Assembly: GCF_900103415.1 (NCBI RefSeq)
Contig: NZ_FMXB01000006.1
Coordinates: 1 to 64,000 of the forward strand
Reading direction: 5' to 3'
Source: Methanobrevibacter millerae
Lineage (GTDB): Archaea; Methanobacteriota; Methanobacteria; Methanobacteriales; Methanobacteriaceae
DNA: 64,000 nt
Part shown: one piece after another, positions 18,123 through 26,200 of the stretch
Layout: each line of letters begins with the position of its first letter
Position numbering within the stretch: the stretch's first letter is position 1
Made by a program: the position numbers and the translations under genes
The notes under the pieces: model-generated
Database searches by the model: none
What the model was told of the DNA's origin: nothing
What the model saw: only the letters and a program-made list of their open reading frames with translations

Positions 18123-18452
18123 TTATTCATAATCTTTACAAAACCTTCCGGGGGATGGAGAATGGCCTAAATCACAATAATATTCAACATTACCTCCATC
18201 ACAATAATCGCTAACTATCGCACCGCCACTATCTAAAAATTCTTCACGATAATGTATGCAGCTCAAACCACAATAACCTCCATCATTGGATTTGCCTTTA
18301 CTTTCAGATTCCCGGTAATGAAAAGTCTTATTGGTTGATGCAGTTCTTTTTGAACTGGAATCAGCTTTATTGAGAATAGTTTCACCACCCCCACAACAGC
18401 ATGCAGAAACAATTAAAAAGAAAAAAATTACCGCAAGAATTGTTATAATCAT
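18123..18452 (-). CDS. Small cysteine-rich exported protein, unknown function
   Basis: A 109-residue product with a hydrophobic N terminus (residues 1-16) running into ACCCGGGE, either a signal anchor or a lipoprotein-like cleavage site, then a Ser/Lys linker. The C-terminal half has six Cys in GGYCGLSCIHYREEFLD, SDYCDGG, YYCDLG and RFCKDYE, which may form disulfides or bind metal. The promoter TTTATATG at 18476-18483 would put the RNA start only a few bases before the ATG, so it is probably leaderless. Its upstream 49 bases are shared with a small RNA promoter at 18975-19026. Confidence 0.7.
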   Translation of the reverse strand: MIITILAVIFFFLIVSACCCGGGETILNKADSSSKRTASTNKTFHYRESESKGKSNDGGYCGLSCIHYREEFLDSGGAIVSDYCDGGNVEYYCDLGHSPSPGRFCKDYE

Positions 18453-18475
18453 ATTTAATTATTATAATATTATTG

Positions 18476-18524
18476 CATATAAACTTTTTAATTTTAAAAA
18501 AAGAGAGATGTAAGGTGTTTATTC
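18476..18524 (-). repeat. Direct repeat copy A, promoter-upstream element
   Basis: This stretch and 18975-19026 match nearly base for base, from the TATA box through AAAAAAAGAGAGATGTAAGG and TGTTTATTC on the plus strand. Here it forms the promoter of the small exported protein gene. A degraded hairpin partner (TAAATAT near 18531-18537) lies next to it. Confidence 0.85.
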
Positions 18525-18605
18525 ATAAAGTAAATATTTATCTTAACATGAATTAAAAAAAAGCTATCAAAAACACTCATTTTTTATTTAATCATAATAT
18601 TAAAT

Positions 18606-18733
18606 AAAAAACTAGTTTGAATAAATGATTCAATGTCTACAACATGCAGGGCATGTTGGAACAATTAGACATTGAATAATCGTTGCAAAATAGAATTTAA
18701 TTCTATCCAAATGAAGGAATCCTTAAACTCCAT
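18606..18733 (-). ncRNA. Predicted structured small RNA, copy 1
   Basis: No reading frame is apparent. Read on the minus strand, the 5' domain is an 11-bp helix (18723-18733 with 18690-18700) with two G-U pairs. The 3' domain has an 11-bp helix (18667-18677 with 18628-18638), an internal bulge AATTGTTC, then an 8-bp helix CAACATGC/GCATGTTG (18651-18658 with 18640-18647) closing a 3-base loop. TTTATATA on the minus strand (18755-18762) is centred 25 bases before the first helix base, the right archaeal distance. A T6 run at 18606-18611 would end the RNA, giving about 128 bases. Confidence 0.65.
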
Positions 18734-18754
18734 GAAAAAATTTGATTTAAATAA

Positions 18755-18768
18755 TATATAAACATATC
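18755..18768 (-). promoter_or_regulatory. BRE/TATA for small RNA copy 1
   Basis: The minus strand reads AGATATG-TTTATATA. The TATA centre at about 18758 predicts a start at about 18733, exactly the outer base of the first helix. Confidence 0.65.
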
Positions 18769-18812
18769 TTTTTAAAAATAAATGATAAAAACATAAGAAA
18801 AATAGCTTGACT

Positions 18813-18840
18813 AAAAAATTGTGAATCAAAAGATTCACAA
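18813..18840 (-). terminator. Intrinsic-type terminator of small RNA copy 2
   Basis: The minus strand shows TTGTGAATC-TTTT-GATTCACAA followed at once by six T. Copy 1 has only the T run, so this hairpin is specific to copy 2. Confidence 0.75.
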
Positions 18841-18955
18841 ATAGTCAATCCAACATCTACAACATGCCAAGGCACATTGGAACAATTAGACATTGGAAAA
18901 ATATTACCCTTAATAGAATTTAATTCCTCCAAAAGAGGGAATCCTTAAACTCTAT
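18813..18955 (-). ncRNA. Predicted structured small RNA, copy 2
   Basis: A diverged duplicate of the RNA at 18606-18733. The same three helices occur: 18945-18955 with 18913-18923, 18888-18896 with 18850-18858, and 18872-18879 with 18860-18867, and the bulge AATTGTTC is identical. The helix differences give G-U or U-G pairs on the minus strand but A-C mismatches on the plus strand, which fixes the RNA strand. The 3' end has a strong terminator: a 9-bp hairpin (18819-18827 with 18832-18840) and T6 (18813-18818). Expected length is about 143 bases. No family match is known to me. Confidence 0.7.
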
Positions 18956-18974
18956 GAAATAATATGAATAGAAT

Positions 18975-19026
18975 CATATATAAACTTTATTATTTTTAAA
19001 AAAAGAGAGATGTAAGGTGTTTATTC
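18975..19026 (-). repeat. Direct repeat copy B, promoter of small RNA copy 2
   Basis: Second copy of the element at 18476-18524. It contains the minus-strand promoter AATAAAG-TTTATATA (TATA 18977-18984), centred 25 bases before the 5' helix of small RNA copy 2, and the T-rich tail of the preceding RNA. Confidence 0.8.
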
Positions 19027-19205
19027 GCACGTAAACACCTTGTGGTTTGGAAAAATTTTGGCAGAAAAATTTTCCGATGTTTTGAATTAGAAAATTGTGA
19101 GAAAACTAATTCAAACAAATTTAATTTTGGAGATTGTATTATTTTCGACTAATAATGTTTGAAGCAATGTGATTTTTTAGGTTGTCCTAAACTTTACATC
19201 GCTAG
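18998..19205 (-). ncRNA. Predicted third small RNA, possibly metal-regulated
   Basis: A minus-strand transcript is predicted from the promoter at 19227-19241 to the T7 run at 18998-19004, about 200 bases. I see no open frame with a ribosome site in it. Hairpins on the way: TTTGAATTAG/CTAATTCAAA (19081-19090 with 19106-19115), a GGAAAA/TTTTCC stem (near 19049-19074), and a 10-bp hairpin AAGGTGTTTA/TAAACACCTT (19014-19023 with 19032-19041) just before the T run. It is not similar to the two tandem RNAs. It could instead be a regulated leader that reads into them if the terminator leaks. Confidence 0.45.
19176..19191. promoter_or_regulatory. DtxR/MntR-type box, downstream of the third RNA start
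   Basis: TTTAGG-TTGT-CCTAAA is a perfect 6-4-6 palindrome of the form bound by DtxR, IdeR and MntR family metal sensors. It lies about 14-29 bases inside the predicted transcript, where a bound protein would block start or elongation. Confidence 0.5.
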
Positions 19206-19226
19206 TTATAATGTAGTTTGAACTAG

Positions 19227-19241
19227 TATATAAATGTTTCT
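19227..19241 (-). promoter_or_regulatory. BRE/TATA of the third small RNA
   Basis: The minus strand reads AGAAACA-TTTATATA (TATA 19227-19234). Predicted start is near 19205. It lies midway between two metal-regulator-like palindromes. Confidence 0.55.
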
Positions 19242-19247
19242 ATTTTT

Positions 19248-19263
19248 TTTAGGTGTGCCTAAA
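19248..19263. promoter_or_regulatory. DtxR/MntR-type box, upstream of the third RNA promoter
   Basis: TTTAGG-TGTG-CCTAAA is a perfect palindrome just upstream of the BRE. It is 72 bases centre to centre from the box at 19176-19191. The part on the plus strand right of it is the T-rich end of the sepF terminator. Confidence 0.5.
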
Positions 19264-19264
19264 A

Positions 19265-19305
19265 ATTAGTAAAAAATTAGATAATGAATAATGCGAATGC
19301 ATTAT
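19265..19305 (-). terminator. sepF terminator
   Basis: On the minus strand ATAATGC/GCATTAT (19299-19305 with 19288-19294) forms a hairpin soon after the sepF stop, followed by TAATTTTTTACTAATTTTT. Confidence 0.6.
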
Positions 19306-19316
19306 CCAAAGACAGT

Positions 19317-19778
19317 TTAACCTTTCTTAATTAACTTTACTTTCTTAGGAGCAATGATAATTAAGTTTTTCTCGCTCGTACGTGAAAGCAATAATGCCTG
19401 AGCGCCGTAACGTGCTCTCATCTGTTTAATCTTTTCACCAGCCAGCTTGAAATTGGCCGGACTTTCACTTTCAAGAAAAGACAAATCCAAAATAACGGGA
19501 TTTCTCTCTTCAATTACCTGATCAACAACATAATTAACGTCATCAATAGTTTTTGGCCTGATTAAAACAATTTCATAGAAAGGGGTTTCCGGAATAATTG
19601 TTTCAATATCATCAAAATCCGGTCTAGGACGAGGTTTAGCGCCATAACTAGGATTTTGTCTAGGACTAACAGTTTTAGGAGAACGAGGCCTTTGAGCAGT
19701 ACTTCTAGGTTGTTGTCTGGATGCTTGTTCGTCTATTTCAAATCCCAAACTTTTTTTAACCGTATCCATAAAAGTCAT
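19317..19778 (-). CDS. sepF: Cell division protein SepF (archaeal type)
   Basis: A 153-residue FtsZ membrane anchor. The N terminus MTFMDTVKKSLGFE is a short amphipathic helix for membrane binding. A proline/arginine-rich linker follows (about residues 18-55), then the DUF552 core from FYEIVLIRPKTIDDVNYVV to the end, of usual length. SepF is the FtsZ anchor in archaea that lack FtsA, including Methanobrevibacter. The first ATG is kept because GGAG is 7 bases ahead. It starts 5 bases after the stop of the DUF1611 gene, so the two are co-transcribed, which need not mean a shared role. Confidence 0.88.
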   Translation of the reverse strand: MTFMDTVKKSLGFEIDEQASRQQPRSTAQRPRSPKTVSPRQNPSYGAKPRPRPDFDDIETIIPETPFYEIVLIRPKTIDDVNYVVDQVIEERNPVILDLSFLESESPANFKLAGEKIKQMRARYGAQALLLSRTSEKNLIIIAPKKVKLIKKG

Positions 19779-19783
19779 TGTAA

Positions 19784-20833
19784 TTACTCCTCTAAATAAT
19801 CTAAAATTGCGTCTAATAATTTTGAAGCTCCATTAGTGTAAACATCTTCAACAGGCAAATCAAATTGGGATTCGAAGTAATCAACGTCAACATCCAATTC
19901 AGCATTTCTTAAATTGATTGATAAACCAACGACTTTGGTCGGTTCAAGAGATTCAATAGCTTTGATTTCTTCATCTATTCCTCTAGGTTCCCTGTATGGA
20001 TGATTTGGTCTGTGTCCAACAATAACCGCATCAGGAGCAGCACCGATTAGAATGGCTGCGGACAGGCCTCTTGGATGAGGGTTTCCTTTCTCGGTTAAAC
20101 TGGATTGACCTTCAATAAAGATAATATCCGGGCTTTTTTCCTCTTCAACATATTTGATGGCTGCCAGGATAGCTGCAGGGACATCCATTGCAGATAAACT
20201 TCCTGCCCTGAAATTAAAGTCAGTAGGCTCTTCAAGACCCATTTCATCAGTGGAGATGATTGCAGGAGTTAATCCACGTTCCATTGCAGCAATGCCCAAT
20301 TTCTTGGTGGTCGTTCTTTTACCGCATTCCTGGGAAGTTCCTCCAACGAAAATAACAGGAGCCCTTGGAGTGTAGGAAATCTTAGGTAAAATTTCACAGG
20401 ACTTTTCAGGAGCTATGCCTGCAAATTTCTCGACGACATCAAGTCTTGGACTGATTTCTTTAATAACGACATTCTTGTTTTCAGCAAATTTTATCAAAGA
20501 AGGGTTATCTGTAACAGACAGGGAGCGGAATGATGTAACGACATTCAAACCGGAATCAATGGCCTGAACAGCATATTTCAAAGCTGTTCCCTCAGCACCG
20601 ATAGGCAGCATTATCACCAGGGACTTTGCAGAAGTCTGTGCCAAACACTTATCCAGACTATCGGAAATTATATGTCCGCAAAACTGTTTTCCCTGCTTTC
20701 TTTCGTCATCGTCAATGAATCCAACTGCTTCAACTCCTTCAAGATTGGAGAATTTCTCTCCTCCGCCTCCACAACCGACAACTATGAAGGGATTTAAATC
20801 CTGAATTTCCTTAACTGAATTTACTGAATACAA
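19784..20833 (-). CDS. DUF1611 P-loop protein
   Basis: A 349-residue protein with an N-terminal Rossmann-like part ([20 protein letters not shown]) and a C-terminal P-loop part ([18 protein letters not shown] near residue 158, then [18 protein letters not shown]). This is the DUF1611 family, some of whose bacterial members act with dipeptide epimerases on D-amino acid compounds; no such partner is next to it here. The start codon is TTG, 8 bases after AGGAG, and there is no early in-frame ATG. It is the first gene of the pair with sepF. Confidence 0.8.
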   Translation of the reverse strand: MYSVNSVKEIQDLNPFIVVGCGGGGEKFSNLEGVEAVGFIDDDERKQGKQFCGHIISDSLDKCLAQTSAKSLVIMLPIGAEGTALKYAVQAIDSGLNVVTSFRSLSVTDNPSLIKFAENKNVVIKEISPRLDVVEKFAGIAPEKSCEILPKISYTPRAPVIFVGGTSQECGKRTTTKKLGIAAMERGLTPAIISTDEMGLEEPTDFNFRAGSLSAMDVPAAILAAIKYVEEEKSPDIIFIEGQSSLTEKGNPHPRGLSAAILIGAAPDAVIVGHRPNHPYREPRGIDEEIKAIESLEPTKVVGLSINLRNAELDVDVDYFESQFDLPVEDVYTNGASKLLDAILDYLEE

Positions 20834-21023
20834 AACTATCTCTCCTATAACTTATAATTTATAACTCACATTTATAATCATAAAATAATCTTGAAAAAAA
20901 ATTTTTCAAAAAAAATTATATACTAATTATAATTATTATATTTTCTAATATTAAAATATATGTTTTAAATAGAAAAATCTTTTTAATAAGTAATACAAAA
21001 ATTATTAAAAAAGAGGATGTGGA

Positions 21024-21977
21024 GTGTCAAAGATGAGAAAACCTTATGTTATATTAATTGGAAGTGCATCAGGCATTGGAAAATCAACGATTGCATCTGA
21101 ACTAGCTAAACAATTGAATATAAAGCATTTAATAGAAAGTGACTTCATTAGAGCGGTAGTGCGGGGCATAATTGGAAAAGAATATGCGCCGGCATTGCAC
21201 AGTTCATCTTATGATGCCTACAAAAACCTGAGAAACAAGGCCAATTACTCAAGCTATGAGGAACTGGTTTCAGCAGGATTTGACGAGCACGCCTCCTATG
21301 TGATCCCAGGTCTTGAAAAGATAATTCAAAGGGCCATTACTGATTTTGACGACATAATCATCGAAGGAGTTCATCTGGTTCCCGGACTGATAGACGTTGA
21401 ACAGTTCAAGGATTTTGCCGAAATATACTTCTTTGTTCTAAGCTCAGACGAGGAATCACACAAGGAACGCTTCGTAAAAAGAGCTATACAAATTCACAGA
21501 GGCGGAAAACAGCTTGATTTCTTTACCGAAAACAGGATAATCCACAATCACCTTTTGCATCAGGCTGAAAAGAACAACGTTGCAATAATCAAAACCGAAA
21601 CCATTGAAAAGAGCCTTGAACAGATACTGACGATTATCAACAAGTCATGCACAACCATTAAATTAACCAACAGCGTTGAGGAACTGAAGGATGTCGTTGA
21701 CATAATCATAAACGACAACAACGGAAAGATTGAAAGGATTACGTACAGTCTGAAGGGATTCAAGGATCCTCTCATCAGGGACGTTAACGTTTCCGATTCA
21801 GATTCCGCCAACAGGTTTATTGAAAACATCGAGAAAAATGAAAGCGTGAAAGAGGATTTGAATAATCTTTACAGCCTCTCAAAATACAGGGAACTGTTAA
21901 TATGCGCTGCAAACAGCGAAACCATTGAAAAGATTGAAAAAGAGTTAAAAGAGAAAGGATTTGTTTACAATGAGTGA
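21024..21977 (+). CDS. 2-phosphoglycerate kinase-like protein
   Basis: A 317-residue P-loop kinase. Walker A GSASGIGKSTIASELAKQL is near residue 12, then ESDFIRAVVRGIIGKEYAP and IIEGVHLVPGLID. This pattern is that of archaeal 2-phosphoglycerate kinase, which with a cyclase makes cyclic 2,3-diphosphoglycerate, an abundant solute in Methanobacteriales. The C-terminal 100 residues (NSVEELKDVVDII onward) are less familiar and may be a family-specific lid. Start is GTG at 21024 or ATG at 21033; both have a possible ribosome site. The stop overlaps the ZPR1 gene by 8 bases. Confidence 0.75.
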   Translation: MSKMRKPYVILIGSASGIGKSTIASELAKQLNIKHLIESDFIRAVVRGIIGKEYAPALHSSSYDAYKNLRNKANYSSYEELVSAGFDEHASYVIPGLEKIIQRAITDFDDIIIEGVHLVPGLIDVEQFKDFAEIYFFVLSSDEESHKERFVKRAIQIHRGGKQLDFFTENRIIHNHLLHQAEKNNVAIIKTETIEKSLEQILTIINKSCTTIKLTNSVEELKDVVDIIINDNNGKIERITYSLKGFKDPLIRDVNVSDSDSANRFIENIEKNESVKEDLNNLYSLSKYRELLICAANSETIEKIEKELKEKGFVYNE

Positions 21978-22563
21978 AGAGGAAACCACCAATATTAATG
22001 AAAGCATTATCAAATGCCCCGCATGCGGCATTGAAGGCATTGCAAAATCAATAATGAAGGAAATTGAAATTCCACACTTCGGTAATGTTTTGGAAACCAC
22101 AATCCTGTGTGAAAACTGCGGCTTTAAGCACAGCGACATCATTTCACTTGAACAAAACGATCCGGCCAGATACACACTGGAAATCTGTAAGGATACATTG
22201 TCCACAAGAGTAGTGCGTTCACAGTCCGCTACGGTTAGCATTCCCGAAATCGGAGTTAAAGTCGAACCTGGCCCAAAGTCAGAAGGCTACGTAACCAACG
22301 TCGAGGGGATTCTAACCAGATTTGAAGGTGCCGTAAAAACTGCTCTGAAAATGTTTGAAGATGCGCAATCACAAAAGAACGCCAAAGCCACATTAGCTGA
22401 AATTCAGGAGTTAATTAAGGGCAACGGAACGGCCACATTAATAATTGATGATCCTTTCGGCCAGAGCAATATCGTAAGTGATGATGTAATAATATCTGAA
22501 ATTCCCTCAGAGGAACTGAAAGATTTGAAAACCGGATTTTCCCATATAGAGGACAGATCCTAA
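21970..22563 (+). CDS. ZPR1-type zinc finger protein
   Basis: A 197-residue archaeal single-unit ZPR1. The zinc finger is CPACGIEG with a second pair ILCENCGF about 30 residues later, followed by the alpha-beta ZPR1 domain (TVSIPEIGVKVEPGPKSEGY, then FEGAVKTALKMFE). Eukaryotic ZPR1 has two such units and helps fold translation factor EF1A; archaeal single units are of unproven role. The ATG at 21970 is used; a TTG three codons earlier has no support. It is coupled to the kinase gene by overlap. Confidence 0.85.
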   Translation: MSEEETTNINESIIKCPACGIEGIAKSIMKEIEIPHFGNVLETTILCENCGFKHSDIISLEQNDPARYTLEICKDTLSTRVVRSQSATVSIPEIGVKVEPGPKSEGYVTNVEGILTRFEGAVKTALKMFEDAQSQKNAKATLAEIQELIKGNGTATLIIDDPFGQSNIVSDDVIISEIPSEELKDLKTGFSHIEDRS

Positions 22564-22587
22564 AAAAAATAAGTAAATGGAAGAAAT

Positions 22588-23019
22588 TTATTCTTCTTCC
22601 TCTTCGTCATCGGCTGAGAAGTCAGCAAATGTGTCTTCTTCCATGACGTCTTTTAATTTTAATGTTTTTTGTACATCCATAGCTAAAGCGTTACAGTCAG
22701 CTTTGATAGCTTCCAAATGCAAAAGAATTCTTTCTTTTTCCTGGTTAATTCTTTCGATGTTTGTGTATGGGTAAGTTGATTCCTTAAGCATTTCGTATTC
22801 GATTGTAGTGTAAGGATATTCGTTTAACTGCTTACATACGTTTTTCAATACTTCACCTAAGAACTTGTTCATTTCAACCTTTACCCTTTCCCTGATCATT
22901 TTGTCGTCGTCGAGGTTTTCCTTCATTAAACGGACAACTTCAGCTTTAGCGAAAGGTAATTTTTCTTCTTCTTCATCAGTGTATTCTTCGGTTTGTTCTA
23001 TAATTTCTTCTTCTGACAT
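22588..23019 (-). CDS. Acidic histone-fold-like protein with coiled-coil tail
   Basis: A 143-residue protein. After an acidic N terminus, residues about 20-80 ([16 protein letters not shown], then a long helix ending [20 protein letters not shown]) resemble the helix-strand-helix pattern of archaeal histones, with LPFA and VVRLMKE matching the first helix. A long charged helix follows ([19 protein letters not shown]), with heptad-like spacing, and a very acidic end. It could be one of the coiled-coil histone variants or an unrelated helical protein. There is no ribosome-associated neighbour. Codon use is ordinary. It is convergent with ZPR1. Confidence 0.5.
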   Translation of the reverse strand: MSEEEIIEQTEEYTDEEEEKLPFAKAEVVRLMKENLDDDKMIRERVKVEMNKFLGEVLKNVCKQLNEYPYTTIEYEMLKESTYPYTNIERINQEKERILLHLEAIKADCNALAMDVQKTLKLKDVMEEDTFADFSADDEEEEE

Positions 23020-23249
23020 AATAAATCACTTCATTTTTTAAAAAACATATTGTGCAAAAATTAACGAGTTTACAAAAAACTTCTCATTACACCAATATCA
23101 ATTATTATATTTGATTGAAGTTGTATTTAAAACTATGCATTATTTTACATTTGCGAATAAAAATTCATATAGTTACAAAGACAAGTACATGAATAATCAA
23201 TCATAAAATCAATAATTTTGATACTTTAAAAATTTGAAAAAATCGTTTG

Positions 23250-23282
23250 AAAAAAATAAGAAAGAGTAGCTTAAAAGCTACT
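23250..23282 (-). terminator. Terminator of the giant adhesin gene
   Basis: On the minus strand AGTAGCTT-TT-AAGCTACT (23265-23282) is followed by TTATTTTTT. It starts 6 bases after the adhesin stop. Confidence 0.75.
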
Positions 23283-23287
23283 TTAAA

Positions 23288-26200
23288 CTACCTTTTCTTT
23301 AAAATATTTAAATTTGAAAATGCAATGGAAATCAATGAAATGACAATCAGCAATCCTAATGGAATTCCTGTCTTTTTCATTTCCACTTTCACGCAAGCAT
23401 CGGATTTGGTATCTGACGGCTCAGTACTGCTTTCATCCGGAACAGATGGATTGACAACACTATCAGTAACATTTAAAATGACTTCTGCGAAATTGTTTCC
23501 TGAGTCATAATCGAAAGTGTCTGAAGTTACTGAAACCCTGTTGGCAATTGAACCTTCTTTTGCGGCACGTGCGGTGATATTGAGAATTGCCTTTTCACCG
23601 TTTTTCAGGTAATCAATATGCCATATGTTGTTTTCAACATCATATTCTCCTGCAGTAAGTGAATAAGATTCGAAATCGAGGGAATCGTCCATGATTTCAC
23701 TTACAAGGATGTTTCTGGCAGTGTCCGGACCGTTATTTATGACCACAATTGAAAATGTAATCAAATCACCGACATTATAGTTTGTCTTTGGGGAAGTCTT
23801 TATAATGGATAAATCGCTTGCAGGAGCTACGTTAACTGATTTTTCAGCCTTATTGTTTGAAGGCTTGTAATCGTACTGGTCTCCCTTAACGACTGCAACA
23901 TTATTGAATTCACCGGTTTTATCTGCACGGGATATGATTTTTAACTCCTTGCTTTGACCAGAAGCAAGACTTCCAACATTCCACAATCCTCCAGCAGAAT
24001 AGCTTCCATCGCCTTTGGATGAGACATATGTCAGTCCTTCAGGCAACAAATCATTAACAACGACACCTGTTGCGTCACTTGGACCGTTGTTTTTAACGAT
24101 TAATGCCCATTCCACAAGATCGTGGTAATTAATGTCCGTATCGTTAACTGATTTGATTATTTCCAAATCGCATGCTTTTGCAACGTTTATTATAGCATTG
24201 TCATGATTATTATCCGGATTGTAATCATATTCTGTTGCATTTGCACTTGCGACGTTTTCAATTTTGCCGATGCCCACTACTCTCGTAACAATTTCCAAAG
24301 TGGCTACCTCATTGGCTTCAAGACAGCAGAATTTCCATATTCCATCCTCATAATAACCTTTGCTAGCATCATAACTTATTAATTTAAGGTTATTTGGAAT
24401 GACATCAGTTATTTCTATTCCGTTTGCCTTGTCTGGACCATTGTTCCTGATTGTTACCGTCCATTTGACTAAATCATTGTAATTCGGTGCTGTAGCATTT
24501 ACCTTCTTGTTAATTTCCAAATCAACTGCAGGATCAACGATAATTGACTTATTGGCGTCATTGTTGGATTTATTGTAATCGTGCTGATTTCCAGTAACGA
24601 TCGCTACATTCGTGAAATTGCCCGTTTTAATGATTTTAGTAACAATTTCCAATGTAACTTCTTCACCATTATCCAGATTACCGATAACCCATGTTCCGTT
24701 AATGTAATGTCCTTTAGTTGCAGTTGAACTGATTAACTCGAATTCTTCGCCTAACACTTCGCTTACGTTGACATCCGTAGCCTCATCAGGGCCTTTGTTT
24801 TTAACAACCAAAATCCAAGTGATAATTTCACCGTATTTAGGATTTGAATCGTTTACGAGTTTTATGATTTCCAAATCTGCAGATGCAGGAACATCAACGG
24901 ATTCGGAAGCGTTGTTATTGGACTTGTTGTAATCGTATTCATCGCCTGAAACATTAGCATCGTTAATTAATACACCGGTTGCATTAATATAAGTTATAAT
25001 TTCCAGCAGCTTTGATGAATAAGGATTCAAGGTTCCAATAACCCAGTTTCCATTACTGTAATTTCCATCTTCACTCTCAATTATCAGGCCTTCAGGCAAT
25101 AAGTCATTAACGACCACATTATGGGCAGCATCAGGACCATGATTGTTAACGATTAATGTCCACAATACGGAGTCGTGATAATGAGGATTGGAGTTGTTTA
25201 CAACCTTGATTATCTCCAAATCACATGCCAGAGCAACATCAACGCTTTGATTGACGACATTGTTTGTTTTGTTGATGTCATACTCATTTCCGCTTACGTT
25301 AGCCACGTTGTTGATTAGGCCTGTTTCAATTACTTTTGTTATTATTCTTAAACTGGCTGATTCGCCGCTGGCTAAAGTGCAAATAGACCAAATTCCATCT
25401 GAATAACTGCCAAGAGATGCGTTATGGGATATGTAAGCCAGTGCATCCGGCAGGATATCACTCACATTAACGTCAGTTGCATTATCCGGACCGTTATTCA
25501 TAACAGTTAATGTCCACTCTATTTCATCCAAGTAATTAGGAGAGATATTGTTAACTGCCTTGATAACTGATAAATCGGCCGCTTTTGGCACGTCAATTGT
25601 CTTGGACGCATTATTGTTAGTCGGATCATAATCAAATTCATCACCAGTGACGTTAGCCACGTTAATTAATGAGCCGGTTGTGTTCACCAAAGTAATGATT
25701 TCGAATGATTTTAACTCGCCTGCATCCAGGGAACCGATAACCCATTTACCGTCGGAATAATTGCCTGTAACAGATTTGATAACCAGACCTGAAGGCAATA
25801 CATCACTTAAAGTAATATTATGAGCAATGTCAGGACCAATGTTCGCAACAATTAATGTCCATTTGATGACGTCGCCGAAATTAGGAGCCGTCACGTTAAC
25901 GGCCTTAATTACAGATAAATCAGCAGCATTTGGAACATTAATGTCTTCGGATGCATTATTGTTGCTTGAGTCATAATCATATTCTTTAGCTGTAACATTA
26001 GCCATATTAGTTAATGAACCTGTAGCATTAACTAAAGTAATGATTCTTAAAGTTACTGATTTACCACTAGCCAAACTGCCAATGCTCCAGACACCATCAG
26101 AATAACTGCCGACAGACGCATTATGAGATACATAAACCAATGATTCAGGCAATACATCACTCACATTAACGTCATTAGCCATGTCAGGACCGTTATTCCA

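Noticed and set aside
18606-18955. Antitoxin RNA repeats of a type III toxin-antitoxin system
   Set aside because: Type III antitoxins are short tandem repeats in one transcript before a ToxN-like gene. Here each copy has its own promoter and no ToxN-like frame is near.
18606-19041. CRISPR-like array
   Set aside because: Only two copies about 220 bases apart, with drift in the repeat, internal helices and separate promoters. There are no spacers of even length and no cas genes.
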